Source of the DNA: Blastomussa wellsi
Lineage: Eukaryota > Cnidaria > Anthozoa > Scleractinia > Plerogyridae
Assembly (NCBI GenBank): GCA_947652115.1
Contig: OX393571.1
Coordinates: 18,526,379-18,590,378, forward strand
Length of the DNA: 64,000 bases
Direction: 5' to 3'
Each line of letters begins with the position of its first letter. The first letter of the stretch is position 1. The notes beneath the pieces are model-generated. The model did not search any database, had not been told where the DNA came from, and worked only from the letters and a program-made list of their open reading frames with translations. A program made the position numbers and the translations under genes. This document shows, piece by piece, positions 24,315-55,555 of the stretch.

Positions 24315-25601
24315 ATGTGGTCAGTGGCCCTCAGACTCGAGTTTATTTTGATGCTCTTTCTTATATCACATCTATCAAAAGGTTCGGAGGTTCTCTTCAT
24401 TGGATTTGTTATTCGAATTATTATAGGAATTGCTTTTCTGTTGATTTCATTTTTCATCAGAGACTTTTGGCTCAAGGAGGGTTCAATAAATCGAATAATT
24501 TAACTGTGACAGAAAATGTGGCTAAAAGGTTCGTTTGGGGAAATTTCTCAACAGTTCGAACAGCAAAGCGCACGAAACCTAAAAATAGAATGCAAATTAT
24601 TTCCAAAACTGCAGAGAAAAATTAGAAATAACATTGAAAAAACCCTATCCAAATAAAGATCAGATTTACAATTCCCAAAATTGTTTCACAGGACTCCACA
24701 CGACTACAAAGAAGTTACTGCATTGCTTTTGTGCGTCGGTTAATGTCTTTACGTCTTAATCTTGAGTGTTGCATTTTTGCCCACTAAGTACACTGGTGGT
24801 TGACTGCACAAACTTCAAAATAGGAACCCGTTGTTCTAAGGTATTTTTGCTTGTTTCTGCTCACCTATTTTTAAAGCGTATGTCTTGTATAAAGAAATAT
24901 TAAATCCCAGCCTTCGAGCATGCTACTTGTTTTGGTTTATCACTGCTCTTCGCCGCTCAACAACAGCCTTCTTAAGTGCAGACTAACAAATCCAGACCCA
25001 TTTCAAACAGGAAAGTGAAAAGTTTTGCTTATATCAGAAGTGCAAGCTATTCCTCTGGATACCGCGGTAATACGACTAATGTTTGTAGCATGAACCATGA
25101 TTTTAAGTTAAATAGTAGCTGTATTGACCATATGATGAAAACATTTCAGCTCTGGGAAGTTCATCTAGCGACAGTCCTGTGAACAATTGCTATACTTTCC
25201 ATGATGTTGACAGTACATGGGAAGAGGCTCGTGACGCGTGTCGTAAAATAGGAGCACAACTGGTTACCATGGAAACAACCGAAGAGTGGAACAAAGTGAA
25301 GAGCTTTATCGCAGAAAAAGTTAAGAAGAGTGGTAGCTTCACTCACTGGTACATTGGACTCCGGAAAGAAAGTGGAACATGGAAGTGGATCGAGACTGAT
25401 TCGCCTGGTGTTGCTGTGGCTACAGATGACAGCCGCTGGCAACCCAATGAACCTTCAAACCAATCTTGGGAAGCTTGTGGTGAAATTAATTCAGAGTACC
25501 CAGAAAATGTGTACGGGCATTTTAATAATGTCTATTGTAAGGGCAAATATCAAACCGAAGTAAATGCACCACCACGTGGATACATTTGTGAAAATCATTA
25601 A
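24315..25601 (+). CDS. Lectin 1: secreted C-type lectin, 172 aa
   Basis: Two coding exons, 24315-24381 and 25150-25601, join in phase 1. Exon 1 encodes a signal peptide (MWSVALRLEFILMLFL then a polar end). Exon 2 is one complete C-type lectin domain: CYTFHDVDSTWEEARDAC, LVTMETTEEW, HWYIGLRKESGTWKW, a long-loop EPS in place of EPN/QPD, FNNVYC, and YICEN at the C-terminus. The conserved cysteines and the WIGL-like core are present. The donor GTTCGG is weak, but lectin 2 has the same junction. TTTTCAG seven bases before the ATG implies a spliced 5' UTR. It is divergent to gene 2. Probably a secreted carbohydrate-binding protein; the non-standard long-loop motif leaves sugar specificity open. Confidence 0.85.
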
Positions 25602-25659
25602 AGCTTATTTTGCACCACATTTTACTATGCGTTTTCTTGATCAACTTGAGTGTTAGCGT

Positions 25660-25968
25660 GGTGAAAGTGAGGCATACAGGTAGCCTCACTCACTTGTACA
25701 TTGGATTCCGTAAAGTAAGTGGAACCAGGAAGTGGGCCGAGGCTGATTCACCTGGTGCCTTTATGGCGGCTACAGATAACAGCCGCTGGAAGCGCGACAA
25801 GCCTTCTAACGATGAGCCCGTGGAAAATTGTGGAGAAATCAATTTTAACTATAGAAATCAGTTAGGACACTTTAAAACATGTTCAATAATTTTCAAATGC
25901 CAGGCCCAAATAAGACAGCAGCCGGCACTCCGGCAGAACCACGTGGAAACATCTGTGAAAATTACTAA
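25660..25968 (+). pseudogene. Broken C-type lectin copy downstream of lectin 1
   Basis: The second half of the lectin exon is repeated here: THLYIGFRKVSGTRKW, a match to ADSPG...NSRW, CGEINFNY, then frame changes before a remnant of the C-terminal motif and a TAA at 25966. The first half and signal exon are absent, so this is a truncated, frameshifted duplicate. AATAAA near 26080-26095 may serve lectin 1. Confidence 0.75.
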
Positions 25969-28900
25969 AGCTTGTCTTCGGGCCAAACTTTACTGTTAGT
26001 TAACCTGTCTAATTCCAGTGCTTATTAGCACTGTAAACATCCACAAATTGTAACCAAAATAAGACGGCTAACTAAAAATAAAGTAGCTAATAAAGACTCC
26101 TCGAAAATTCGTTTTCAAATTTAAATTCGAACGAAGATGCCGGAGTTTGAAGCTAACGAGGAGTCCAACGTGGGAGAGAACTAAGCCAAGTTGGCTTAAG
26201 GACTAAGATGACTTGTTTTAAAAGGAGTTTGTTATCTAGAATACGAGAATATCCCCAGTGTTTTGACAAGAGACATTCATTGAACAAGAGACTGTCCGGT
26301 TGAGGCTTTTGAAACAGTACTTTTACTTTCATTTGGATATGTATCATTTGATTGTTACAATTTACGCTGATACTTGATTTTGTCCAGTTCTGATTAATTT
26401 TACCGACTGTGTTCGGTTAAAAAGGGGGAAGATGCAGTGATTGTAATTGGGTTACCTGTGCAAAATAAGACCTAAGGCATTGTGGGTAGAGTGCAATAAA
26501 GTAAGATGGCGGCTTAAAACGTGTCCGTGCTCTCTGTTGAGCAATCCACCTCCATCGAGGGCAAAGTTTGTTGTTTAGACATTATAGTATGTTTGGGTCT
26601 TCGTGGTGTATACTCAGTCTCCAAGTATCTTGAATCGCACATAAGTCTTATCTGTCTAATATGTTACTTTAATGAAAATGGAACATATGTCCAAGATTCA
26701 AGACGGTGACGTCATGTGTCTTTTTTTTTTCGAGTATGGAGCCGATAAACCTCTCGACTATTCACAGTCTCCTATTTTTCCGTATAACAGCCGAGGTGAA
26801 TATTACACGGAAAAATGGGAGACTATATATAAACTGTCTGATAAACATCTTTTAAGATGTCGCGACCATATTGAAATGAGAACGTTGCATTGGAAAATTG
26901 GACATAAAGAATTGGACTATTATGGGTTACTACATCCTCAGAGACCCAGGGGTAGTTAGTACAGGGTGGGGGAGAAGGGGGGAGGGAAAGTCTGAACTGG
27001 GGAACTAAAAGAAACAGCAAAGAAAAACAAGCGAAGCCCCTGGGGAAAGAGTCGTAGCAGGCCAGTTCCAAACACCTCTCAAAATGCTACTCCCTGATTT
27101 ATCAGAAAACATTCTTTGTATTATTCCGTAGAGTCACTTTCGTGTGTTCTTACACGGTGGTAACCGTATCAGCCATATTAGCGCTCTGATTGGTTAACTC
27201 GCGGGTGATTAGCCAGTACTATTCAACTTCGAGCAGCCGAAGAGAAACAAAATGGCTCCGCGGTAACCGAGGGGGAAGTTATTTAGATAAACGAGAAGGC
27301 TGTTCCCAACTGATATAAGTCGATGTTTTTAGTTCGCATAAAATACGACTATATCACACTTTTCTTCCTTGACAATGCATAAAAAAATTACTCGATTAGG
27401 ATTGGCTGAGAGCAGTGCATTTAGAATTATCAGCTGATCTTCATCAGCCAAGCCATGTACTAAAACCACACCAAAACACCGGAACACCCCCGGAACACCC
27501 CGGAACACCAGAAATTTATTGGCATTTTATGGTATTTCTGGTGTTAAGGGGGTTTTCCGGTGTTCCGGTGTTTCGTGTTTTGTGGTGTTCCGGTGTTCCG
27601 GTGTCCCTGGTTTTAGTACATACCATCAGCCAAACAGTAAATAAAATGTCAAATACGCGTCAAATTAAATATTGCATTTGTGCGTATGTCTTCGTGTTCT
27701 GGCACATACTTAAATATTAAACAACTGTTTTTTTTTCTGCAGCGTATTATTTGGTCTTTCGTATCGGCTCTTTTGTGCTGGCACACGAGGAGATATTAAA
27801 GCTATAAATCATTCAATGGAATCATACCCTGGCTTTCGAGTCTCAGTGACAATGAATCATGTCTGGGCTTTGATGCTCTAATCAATTTTTTGGCTTTTTT
27901 TGGAAAAAACGATCAGTAATGGGGAAAACAACGACCATGGCTGCATGCCGTTTGGGTACACTCTTTTTTTTTATAAGAATATATTTTATAAGAATGTCGA
28001 GGCTGAAATTTGCGAAATTTTAAGAATATTTTAAGAATAAACCAAAGGCTGAGATTTTGAAAAATGTGCAAGTACATTTCTATTTTCTTTCTGTAAAAGG
28101 CAAAACTAGCCAATAAAACGATAGAAACCTACACTATAGCCATTGGTCAATGCTAGGGACCGGTCGATGAATGGTACTGTAATACATATGTAAGGTATGC
28201 AGCACGAAAGACATGAACTAAACTGTAAAAAGTATGATGATATATTCTTAATCTAAGAATTTTCATAAGAATCTTTTCGGCCTAAAATCGGCAGAAAAAT
28301 AAGAACATTCAGCCTGTGCCGGAGAAACAATATTCTTATAAAAACAGGACGCGATAAATGGAAATTTGGCAAACCCTTCTCGTTTGGCACATTCAAATTC
28401 CATCAAGTACGAAATATCAGGCCTGTTTGCATTTGAAATATAAAGAATGTTGTTTCACTTCCTCAGAGAGCCAGGGGCAGTGCCCAGGGCCATACCAGGC
28501 CACTGTTCCAAACAGTTTTCTGACCACACAGGGGCATACCTACCTTTAAGCAAATAAGCACGGGTTTACAAGTGATTGACGGACGGCATACCCATTGATG
28601 TAGAAGCCGTGATTCGCGAATTTTGCGCCAAAAAAAACAGACGTCTAGCTTTTGAATTTCTTTTAGTTCCACTAAGATTTCAGGTATGTTTGCAACTAAT
28701 GTGTTGCTAGTCGGGTCATTTACGTTGTTGACCACAACCACAACTGGCTGCATTTTGTTAAATATTCCATTATTTCTTGTTCAATATGGAAACCTGGCAT
28801 TTGCTAATTAATTGAAGCACCCAGATTACATCTCAGAGTACTTGAATTTTCAGAATTTTCCGGGAGCGCCTGTCCCCGGACCCCCCCCCCCCCCTAGCAT

Positions 28901-29717
28901 TGTGCGCCTTGGGCTAACGCGCCCATATTGTGTCTCCCCTCAATACGTTCCACCAAGGCTTACAAACAAAAAATGCCTAGGAACGCCCCTGGCAGACCGG
29001 ACAGAAATTTTTTTGTCTAACCAATCGGCTTGTTTACTTATGAGATGCATTAGCGGCCCAGTTATCTGGCATCATTATTTGGCCCAAAATAAAAAAAACT
29101 CAGAAATTTGAAATCCAAGAATGACAAGGGCTGCTATGCTACAATGTTTATATTTGGTAGACGCCGCTAATGCATCGCACAGGTAAATTAAACAAACCTC
29201 TGAACGGTCTAAAGATAAAAATTCCCGATGAATCTTGAAATATCTTTCTTTCTGGCACCCGAAATGATTTCCGGTCCCCTGCAAAATACTAGTCGACTCC
29301 AATAAATACCCCCCCCCCCCCCCAACGTTAAACACAATGAATATCTTGCCGGCTATATAACACCTGCTTGAAAGATTTCACGTCGTTTTTTAACTTTACA
29401 ATACCGAATACGTGTCATTATTTTTGAGAATACTTGGTGCATTATTATGTAAAAACAATAGGAAAGGGAAAATTGACAGGTTAAATTTTATAAAGGGCTT
29501 TATTGTATATACTTTTTTATTTTAACGTTTAGGTGAATTGAAAGTACTAGGGTTAAACGTATTTTATGCAATTAGATATCCGTTAAGCGAATCAAATCAG
29601 ATCAGATACAGTATTTAGACTAAATTAAGTTGAAACAACAATTTCCGTTTTGCAGTACTATCATTAATTCTTTATTTTTCGCTCATTTCTTCCTGACAAT
29701 CTATGTTATTTCGCTCT
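25969..29717. other. Intergenic region between lectin pseudogene and gene 3
   Basis: It contains the GGAACACC inverted array (27457-27620), the start of the segmental duplication (27853) and poly-C tracts near 28880 and 29310. AATAAA for gene 3 lies on the minus strand at 29676-29671. Several open frames of 60-100 codons show no recognisable protein features. Confidence 0.45.
27457..27620. repeat. Inverted GGAACACC minisatellite
   Basis: Arms GTACTAAAACCA...CCGGAACACC and GGTGTTCCGG...TGGTTTTAGTAC enclose about 60 bases. Each arm is a short tandem array of the unit seen at 2697-2768. Confidence 0.7.
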
Positions 29718-48466
<18,749 letters not shown>

Positions 48467-49435
48467 CACTAACCTGTGAAAAGAAGACACGATACTATTA
48501 AGTGCAAGTTACGTTTTAACTTGTGATGCACACACGTTTCAGATCTCATACGATTCCCAAACACGGCACATTAGCGTGAGATAAAAATGGATGACGGAAT
48601 TTTAAAAACATGTCGTTGGTAGAGAAGTTCTTTGTTATCACCCATGACAGTCTTTTCTTGTAATCAAAAGGTACTTTTGGCAAGAGTAGCGGGAAGACAC
48701 ATTTCACGGTACCTTTCCCATATCTTTAGTAAGCGTCAAAGGCTACCATTTTTGATCAACATCATACACCACTACTGTCGCAATCAAAGATATGTCAAAG
48801 GTTTCCTTTAGTCTACTATTGCCACCTCTATTCCCTATTCAAAGCAATGCGTCAAAGCTCTTGTGCCTTTCGAGTTTCAGGCAAAAGCTTGAACAAACGG
48901 CCAAATGCAATAAAACAAACCAAGCCTGAAGGGAATAACCTATTGGGAAGGCAAAAGAATGGATAGAATAGATAGAATGGTAGTCATTTTCAGCCAAAAA
49001 TTAAACGGTCGATTCTTACACTCTTAATTACTGGTTGGGATTCTTTCTCTAAAGAACTAGTTAAACATTTAAGATTTGTTTCTTTGACTAATAATTGCAA
49101 CGTCTAAAAGTATTTGTGTCCTGTAGTTTATATCGAACAGTTTCGCACATTTATCGCTTATTATTTATTACAATTCAGCTATAATTAAAATAATTTACTT
49201 TCATTATGAAAACCCTACTGTTTAGATTGTGCCAATAATGATAAAAGTGAAAGAAAAATCAGTCACTGTGTGTCAAGCAGCGATTTTAACGTAAAAACCG
49301 ATTGTTCGAACTTTTTAAATGTATGATTAAAGCAAAAACTGATTCTGAGTTCTGGATAAATGTTATTTTGACTTAAATACTAAAAAAGAAGAGAACATAT
49401 CAGTCATAAAAGAACAAAATAAGGTAATAACTTAC

Positions 49436-49545
49436 GCTGGAAAAGAGACAATAGTTTGTTTTCTGAGTCTTCCTAAAGCGAAGTGTTCTTCTTGGCGTCT
49501 AATGCCAGTTCACAGTTCACAGAATAGTGAACTGAGTTATAAAGC
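49436..49545 (-). promoter_or_regulatory. Gene 3 core promoter and 5' non-coding exon
   Basis: On the minus strand a TTTATAA box (about 49537-49544) precedes a short exon ending in a GTAAGT donor at 49435. The acceptor TTTTCACAG lies just before the gene 3 ATG. The transcription start is probably near 49510. The exon resembles that of gene 2 (GGCATTA start). Confidence 0.5.
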
Positions 49546-49858
49546 AAGTCACTGTCATTTGCTCAGCAGATTTAAAATTTACGGGACAAAGTTCAACCTG
49601 CATATGAAGGCAGAATGATGTAACAAGAGAAATTTTTGAGGAGCCCGCATTTTGTCAATAAAATCTTAACCTATTATGTAAAATTAAGAGTATTCTGAAA
49701 TTCATATCCAGAATACGCTACATCAACCAACCTTAAGCTGGTTTGCTGACAAACAGAATTGACGAAAATCCGAGTTTTATCCAGAGTTTGCCACCTAAGA
49801 GTCATTTACGGTTTCATTCATTTTATCTGAGGCAAAGTCAACTACTTCGGCTTTAAGT

Positions 49859-50041
49859 GTGGAAAATTCTTTATTGCTTTCACCTGAGGTTAATTTCATG
49901 TCTCCGTCTCGAGATCCCAATTTCGATTTCATTGAAGGCTATAACTTTTTTCTCGAAGAGACGCATGAACTGGCTGAGAAGAAATTTGAACTTAGGGACC
50001 AATTTATTGAGAAGACATCTGTTGACAAACAAGCTGTTTAG
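49859..50041 (+). CDS. Uncharacterised short open frame
   Basis: A 60-residue frame, open further upstream, that is acidic and charged (DFIEGYNFFLEETHELAEKK and onward) and without signal peptide or known motif. Composition looks protein-like, and it may be a fragment of a mobile-element protein. No relative elsewhere in the window. Confidence 0.2.
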   Translation: MENSLLLSPEVNFMSPSRDPNFDFIEGYNFFLEETHELAEKKFELRDQFIEKTSVDKQAV

Positions 50042-50275
50042 GCTCATTGGCGGACGGGTACCTTCGGACTTCGGGGTGGGGACGGGGGAGGAGGCTGTAA
50101 CCTCCCTCTTCGAAAAAATTACACAATTCCCGAATGTGTTAGCATCAAACCGGTATACAACCGCCCAACCATTGCAATTGCTGTTGCCAGAAAAATGCCC
50201 CTCCCCCTGACTCGTACGCCTTACCCATGGCACATGGCGTTATCGTGTTACCCTTACCATTCTTGAGAGCTAACC

Positions 50276-50400
50276 GCATAACCGCAGTGCTTAGTAGGCT
50301 AAACGGATTGCTTAATAGGCTAACCGCAGTGCTCAGTAGGTTAACCGGATTGCTTAGTAGGCTAACCGCAGTGTTATAATAGGCTAACCAGGGTGATTTT
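50276..50400. repeat. About 26-bp minisatellite
   Basis: Five units of the form GCTTAGTAGGCTAACCG followed alternately by CAGT and GATT, so adjacent units alternate between two variants. Confidence 0.8.
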
Positions 50401-51323
50401 GTAGTCTAATTTAGCTAACCAAACTCGTTCCCATTGCATTCCGAGCCCGGAGCCATTCCTGCAATTAAGCGCTTCTCCCATGGCCAGTATACTGTTGATC
50501 ACACAAAAGCTTGATAGCATAATCTTACAGAGTGAATAGACAAGCTAAGAGAGACCAAAAGATAGCAGATTTTTCTTTACGATCGTGTTACTTTCAGATT
50601 AATCCCATTCATTAGTTTTTCTTTCTTTAGATTCAATAATTTCTGCTGGCTGAATTCCGAGGAGGAATAGCGATTGTTACGCTCGCAAAGGTGCTGGCTG
50701 AATATGCCAGAATTACTAGCCAGCAGCGTTTGAAGCGTAGTCTTGTCCAACATTATGAAGATATTAATCTTATAACATTATAAACTGGTGCTCAATTTAA
50801 GATGTTTGGTTCAAATGACTATTTCCTTGACATATCACTTGCTTTATTAGCTTTTCCTGCCTTGGAAATTCTGCTGACAGAAATCCGAGCAGAATAGCTA
50901 ATTTCAACACTCACAGGCCGGGCAGGCAGAATATGCCATTTTACGACGGAGAAGAGGTTATCCAAGCACAGTATTGTTTTAGACAGCAAACCTATAAACA
51001 AATAGTCATCTGTGAACAATTCAGAGTGAACCCAAGACGTTCCTAGGTGCCTTTGTCTGAGGTAATATAAATTTCTTTACTACCTTCACTTTACAACTGT
51101 AGTCTTTTCAAGCCTAAAAGTCAAGGTGCGTTTATCTCCCAACGTAAGTTTACACCGTTGATCTAAAATACTTTTCGCGTTCTTATTTTTATAACAATAT
51201 ATTGAGGATCTGTCCTTGGTATCTATGGAGAAACTTGAAACTGTTAATTATAAAACTTGAAGGATAGGTAAGAGAAGCAGCTTTATATTTTCTAATTTTA
51301 GCTTGATCTGTTTCAGGTTGAAG

Positions 51324-52992
51324 ATGAAGTCGGTGGCTTTATTCATCGTGGTACTTTTTTGTATTTTGCAGCTAATAAAAGGTTGGAGACTTCTTTAATA
51401 ATTTGAGTTTTACGGAGCCTCTGGTTTAACGAGGCCTCAGAAATTATCGCATAGCTGCATGTTTCAGTAAATGCAACCATGGAGATTGCCTATTCATGAG
51501 TTCGAGGCAGGAGTTTGAGTAAAAATGCTGAATTACTATTTTGAACGTAATCGGTCTTTTTTTTAGAAATTAACATTATTTCATGGTTGTTTCTTAAAAG
51601 GGCATTGTCACACCATTTTAGCAAAATTTTAAAAAAGCTAAAACTTGTCTTCGCTTAAAGGAAAACCAAAAATAATGGCTTAGTTATGTTACCGAAGACT
51701 ATATTGCTGCATTCAAACAGTTTACTGACCCCTGGATGCATGGAAGTGGATTGAAAATTGAAAACGTATATATTTTCAAATTCGCAAGCCATCTCCTGGA
51801 AAAAAATGTGAAACCAGCTATTATGGTTTGCTATTTGATATCTTCTTCGCAATTCTGATTGAGCATTTTTGCACAAGTAAAGGTATTTTAATCACTTTTT
51901 CACATAATTTACCTGAACACTCCAAAATCACCGTGACAATGCGCCTTTAAAAGATAATTGCAACATGGGTACGGGAAATTCGGCTATTATATTAATTATA
52001 TAGCATAGTACTTACGTTAGGTAATATAAAACATCTTAAACTACCGATAAATAACAGTCAATATTGAAGAGATCTCCTTCAAGAACGCAATCATGAACAT
52101 TTCCCCACCGACTCTCCCCATGTACTAGTCAGCCTTTTAGCGAATCTATTTTTAATGAAAGACACTAAAATTATAGGTAAGTTTTTTCGCTCACACACGT
52201 AATGCGCCTAGAGCCTCAAAAGAAAGAAAGCAAACAATGAAGGACGAATTAACGAAGGACGTTTTGAACTATTTAGAGTAGAACTTGAAAACGTTAGCCT
52301 GAATTTTTTTCAATTTGGGATCTAAAGCTTCTGATAGTATCACGAAGACATTAATACCTTTTTTAGCTTCAGAACACCGGATGACACTCTCGCGCTCGCG
52401 ACGAAAACAATTGATTGGCCGACTCTAAATTACCTGAATTGTCTCTGTCTTATGTTATTTGCCAGATAGACTATTTTGGTTTTGGCGTTAAGGCTGCTCT
52501 GTGACTATTTGATTAAATATTTCAGCTCAGGGAAGTTCGCCTAGCAGCAATCCTACCAACAAATGCTACACTTTCCATGACGTTGACAGTACATGGGAAG
52601 GGGCACGTGACGCGTGTCGTGAAATGGGAGCTCACCTGGTTACCATGGAAACAACAGACGAGTGGGAAAAAGTTAAGAGCTTTATCGCAGAAAAAGTGAA
52701 GAAAAGCAGTAGCTTCACTCACTGGTACATTGGACTCCGGAAAGAAAGTGGCACGTGGAAGTGGACCGAGGCTGGTTCGCCTGCTGTAGTTGTGGCTACA
52801 GGTGACAGCCGTTGGCAAACCGGCGAGCCCTCTCCTTCCACCTTAGAAATTTGTGGAGAAATCAATTCTAACTATAAAAATCAGTTAGCGAAGTTTAATA
52901 ATATTGAATGCAATGTTCAATATCAGGCCCAAGGAACAACAGGAAGCGGTACTCCATCAGCACCACGTGGATACATATGTGAAAATAACTAA
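51324..52992 (+). CDS. Lectin 2: secreted C-type lectin, 174 aa
   Basis: Two coding exons, 51324-51381 and 52526-52992, phase 1 junction as in lectin 1. Exon 1 encodes a signal peptide (MKSVALFIVVLFCILQL). Exon 2 holds a full C-type lectin domain: CYTFHDVDSTWEGARDAC, LVTMETTDEW, HWYIGLRKESGTWKW, long-loop EPS, CGEINSNY, FNNIEC, and YICEN. Compared with lectin 1 it has a short extra linker rich in Gly, Ser and Thr before the last motif. AATAAA lies at 53054. Divergent to gene 3, matching the lectin 1/gene 2 arrangement. Likely secreted carbohydrate-binding protein. Confidence 0.87.
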
Positions 52993-53615
52993 TGGGTGCC
53001 TTTGGGACAATTATTATGCTTCACAATACTGTAAAAAGCAGAAAGTTAAGCAAAATAAACCGGGTAACTAAAAATGTGTCAAATTTATTTCATTGATTAT
53101 CTTTGTTTGTTTGAATACGAAAGGGTCGTTTAAGACTTGAACATCCGAGCACTCTCTCATTGCAGAAAGTCATGTAAGTGCCGAAATTTCTTTGCTGATA
53201 ACGTCACGCCTTGGACTTATATTAGATCACGGAGCCGAAAGCACTCTCGATTATAAAGCCACGGCCATTTTGAAATAATGGGAGTAGTGTCACTCGTCTT
53301 GTTCTAAGAATTTGTTTAAATCCTGTTTGGGCCATTTTCGGCCAAAGGCTCGGTAGCTGAAACCAGGAGGAGGGCAATTAGGGGCTAATTGGGGCTGAAA
53401 CCAGGAAGTCAATTAGGCGAAAAATCTGTCGGACTCGGGCGAAGGAAGTGGAAAGGGTGGGCGAGGGAGAGAAACAACGAAGGATTTGGGAAAGGCTGAA
53501 TCGCAACGTCATGTAATATTTTGCAACACAAATAGACCAAACAGACAGGAACCACTAAGAAAGATGCGGAAGCCGAGCGTAAAAGGTACCAGCTCCAGTA
53601 AGGATAAAATTCCTA

Positions 53616-53635
53616 TTACCCTAACCCTAACCCTA
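53616..53635 (-). repeat. Interstitial telomeric repeat
   Basis: TTACCCTAACCCTAACCCTA on the plus strand, i.e. about three TTAGGG units on the minus strand, directly abutting the broken 18S end. Confidence 0.85.
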
Positions 53636-53874
53636 CTATGAATAACCAACAAACCGGGCGGAGCCCGCATTGGCTTTTAATTCAGAAACCGGGACTTTTC
53701 GCATGTATTAGCTCTAAAATTACTACGGTTATCCAATTAGTAATGGTACAATCAAATAAACGATAACTGATTTAATGAACCATTAGCAGTTTCACAGTAC
53801 AAGTGCTTATACTTCGACATGCATGCCTTAATCTTTGAGACAAGCATATGACTACTGGCAGGATCAACCAGGTA
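53634..53874 (-). rRNA. Truncated 18S rRNA pseudogene (first 241 nt)
   Basis: The minus strand starts TACCTGGTTGATCCTGCCAG, the eukaryotic 18S 5' end, and follows it through GCATATGCTTGTCTCAAAGA and TTAATCAGTTATCG-like sequence to GCGGGCTCCGCCCGGTTTG and TTCATAGTA, where it stops. It carries several substitutions at normally invariant sites (for example GCTAATGG for GCGAATGG) and a gap of about 20 nt near AAAAGCCAATG. It is a degenerate fragment, not a working gene. Confidence 0.93.
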
Positions 53875-54369
53875 ACTTTCCGTCAAGTAGAGGCGAGCTC
53901 TACAGCACCCGCCTTCGCCGGAAGGACGCGCGCGATCTCTTTCTATCATGCCACAGGGACAACGACAACGCACTGGCAGTGCGCTACGGCAACCCGCTCT
54001 TTCTTTGCAACGCCTTTGTTCAACCCTTGTAACATTCGGCCATTCCGTTGCTTAGAAAACAGGGAATGTCTACAAGTTACTTCAGGGAAGAACGTTTCCT
54101 TCGGATCATAGGCTGCTATTCTTAGCCACAGGCCAGCACGTACAACAACCATCCACATTGCGGTCGTCCAAATAGACAACCATGTCAAACAAAGTTCGTG
54201 CCATTTCTTACCTTCCACTGACAAAGTAAGTCTGCTCGGACTTTACTCTTTTTCTCTCCAAATGCCACTATTTCGTACCCGCGACCAACTTGGAGAGCAG
54301 GTATTACCATGAGAAACCGTGAAGATCACATGCCTTCAGCAAGTCTCTTCACAACCTGCCCTCACATCA
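53875..54369 (-). other. 5' external transcribed spacer-like DNA of the rDNA fragment
   Basis: Lies directly upstream of the 18S start with no break, and its base composition differs from the surroundings. By position it should be the 5' ETS. No gene or repeat seen in it. Confidence 0.55.
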
Positions 54370-54900
54370 TCGTTCACCCACTCATCGAAATTTTGAAATT
54401 CAAGCAAACCAAACGGAACTTGGTACGCTTATAGAGTTTCACACGTAGAATCTTGTGGTGAAAGAAGTTTGGAAATTTATTGAAAGATCTTCTATCAGTG
54501 TCCCACTGAAGTCGACAACGCCCCTTTTGTTGACACGAATTCCTTTCAAACAGCGAAACATCAACACCTTCCATCCGAATCGCAAGGGAACTTGGCACGT
54601 TTGTAGAGTTTGACGCGTAGAAATGTCTCGTCAAAAAGTGATCAATTTCATTCAAAGCTCTTTGATTCGTGGCTCAGTGAAGTTGACCACACCCATGTTT
54701 TGGACACGCATTTCTTGGAAACGGCCAAAAATCAACACATCACAGCCAAATCGCACAAAACGTAGCTCGCTTATAGAGTTTCAAGCGTAGAAACGGCTGG
54801 TCAGAAAAATATTCAATTTAATTCAAAGCTCTTTGATTCGTGGCTCAGTGAAGTCGACCACGCCCATGTTTTTCAACACGAAGTTCTTGGAAACGAATCG
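54370..54900. repeat. Tandem repeat, about 172 bp x 3
   Basis: Three units marked by CTTATAGAGTTTCA-CGTAGAA (near 54426, 54600, 54770) and TTTGATTCGTGGCTCAGTGA (near 54660 and 54830). Located where rDNA spacer or ETS repeats would be. Confidence 0.8.
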
Positions 54901-54983
54901 CAAAAACTTGGCTCAAGGGGCTCAAGGGGTTAAAAGGGTTCAATGGGCTCAAGGGGCTCTAGGGACTCAGGGGGCAGAACAAC

Positions 54984-55555
54984 AACCTCATGGGGGCAAG
55001 ACTGCAACGAGGAAAGGAGGCAAGACAGCCTAAAAGGGCAGGACAGCATCCGGTCAGGGCAAGGGGGCAAGACGGCACTGAGGAAGGGGCAGGACAGCAT
55101 CCGCTCGGGGGCAAGACAGCACTGACGAAAGAAAAGATAAAAGGGGGCTGGACGGCGAGTAGCTGAAGGGGGCAGGACCGCATCCTCCTGGGGGCAAGAC
55201 AGCAACAAGGAAAGGGGCAGGATAGCATCTGTTCGGGGCAAAGGGGGCAAAACGGCACTGAGGGAGGGGGCAGGACAGCACCCAGTCGGGTGACAAGACA
55301 GCAATGACGAAAGAAAAGCAAAAAGGGGGCAGGACGGCGGAGCAACTCAAGTGGGCAGGACAGCATCCTCCTGGGGCAAGACAGCAACGAGGAAAGGAGG
55401 CAGGACATCATCCGGTGGGGCAAGGGGGCAAGACGGCACTGACGAAGGGGGCAGGACAGCATCCGGTCGGGGGGCAAGACAGCAATGACGAAAGAAAAGC
55501 AAAAGGGGGCACGACGACGGAGCAGCTCAAGGGGAGCAGAACCGCATCCTCCTCT
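54984..55555. repeat. GC-rich higher-order tandem repeat, about 190 bp x 3
   Basis: Higher-order units start at CCTC(A/C)TGGGGGCAAGAC near 54985, 55183 and 55368, each built from 35-45-bp subunits such as GGGGCAGGACAGCATCC. This layered organisation is typical of rDNA intergenic-spacer enhancer arrays. By position it is the spacer of the inserted rDNA. Confidence 0.75.

Larger units (their letters stand above)
49546..51316. other. Divergent intergenic region between gene 3 and lectin 2
   Basis: It holds a 61-codon open frame (49859-50041, +) of unknown nature and the 26-bp minisatellite at 50276-50400. Lectin 2's start exon is preceded by TTTCAG at 51316, implying a spliced 5' UTR further upstream. 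Equivalent to 21436-24307 in the first unit. Confidence 0.45.

Noticed and set aside
26672..26959. 95-codon open frame.
   Set aside because: No motif, no splice context, and it includes an obvious inverted repeat (TATTTTTCCGT / ACGGAAAAAT), so a chance frame.
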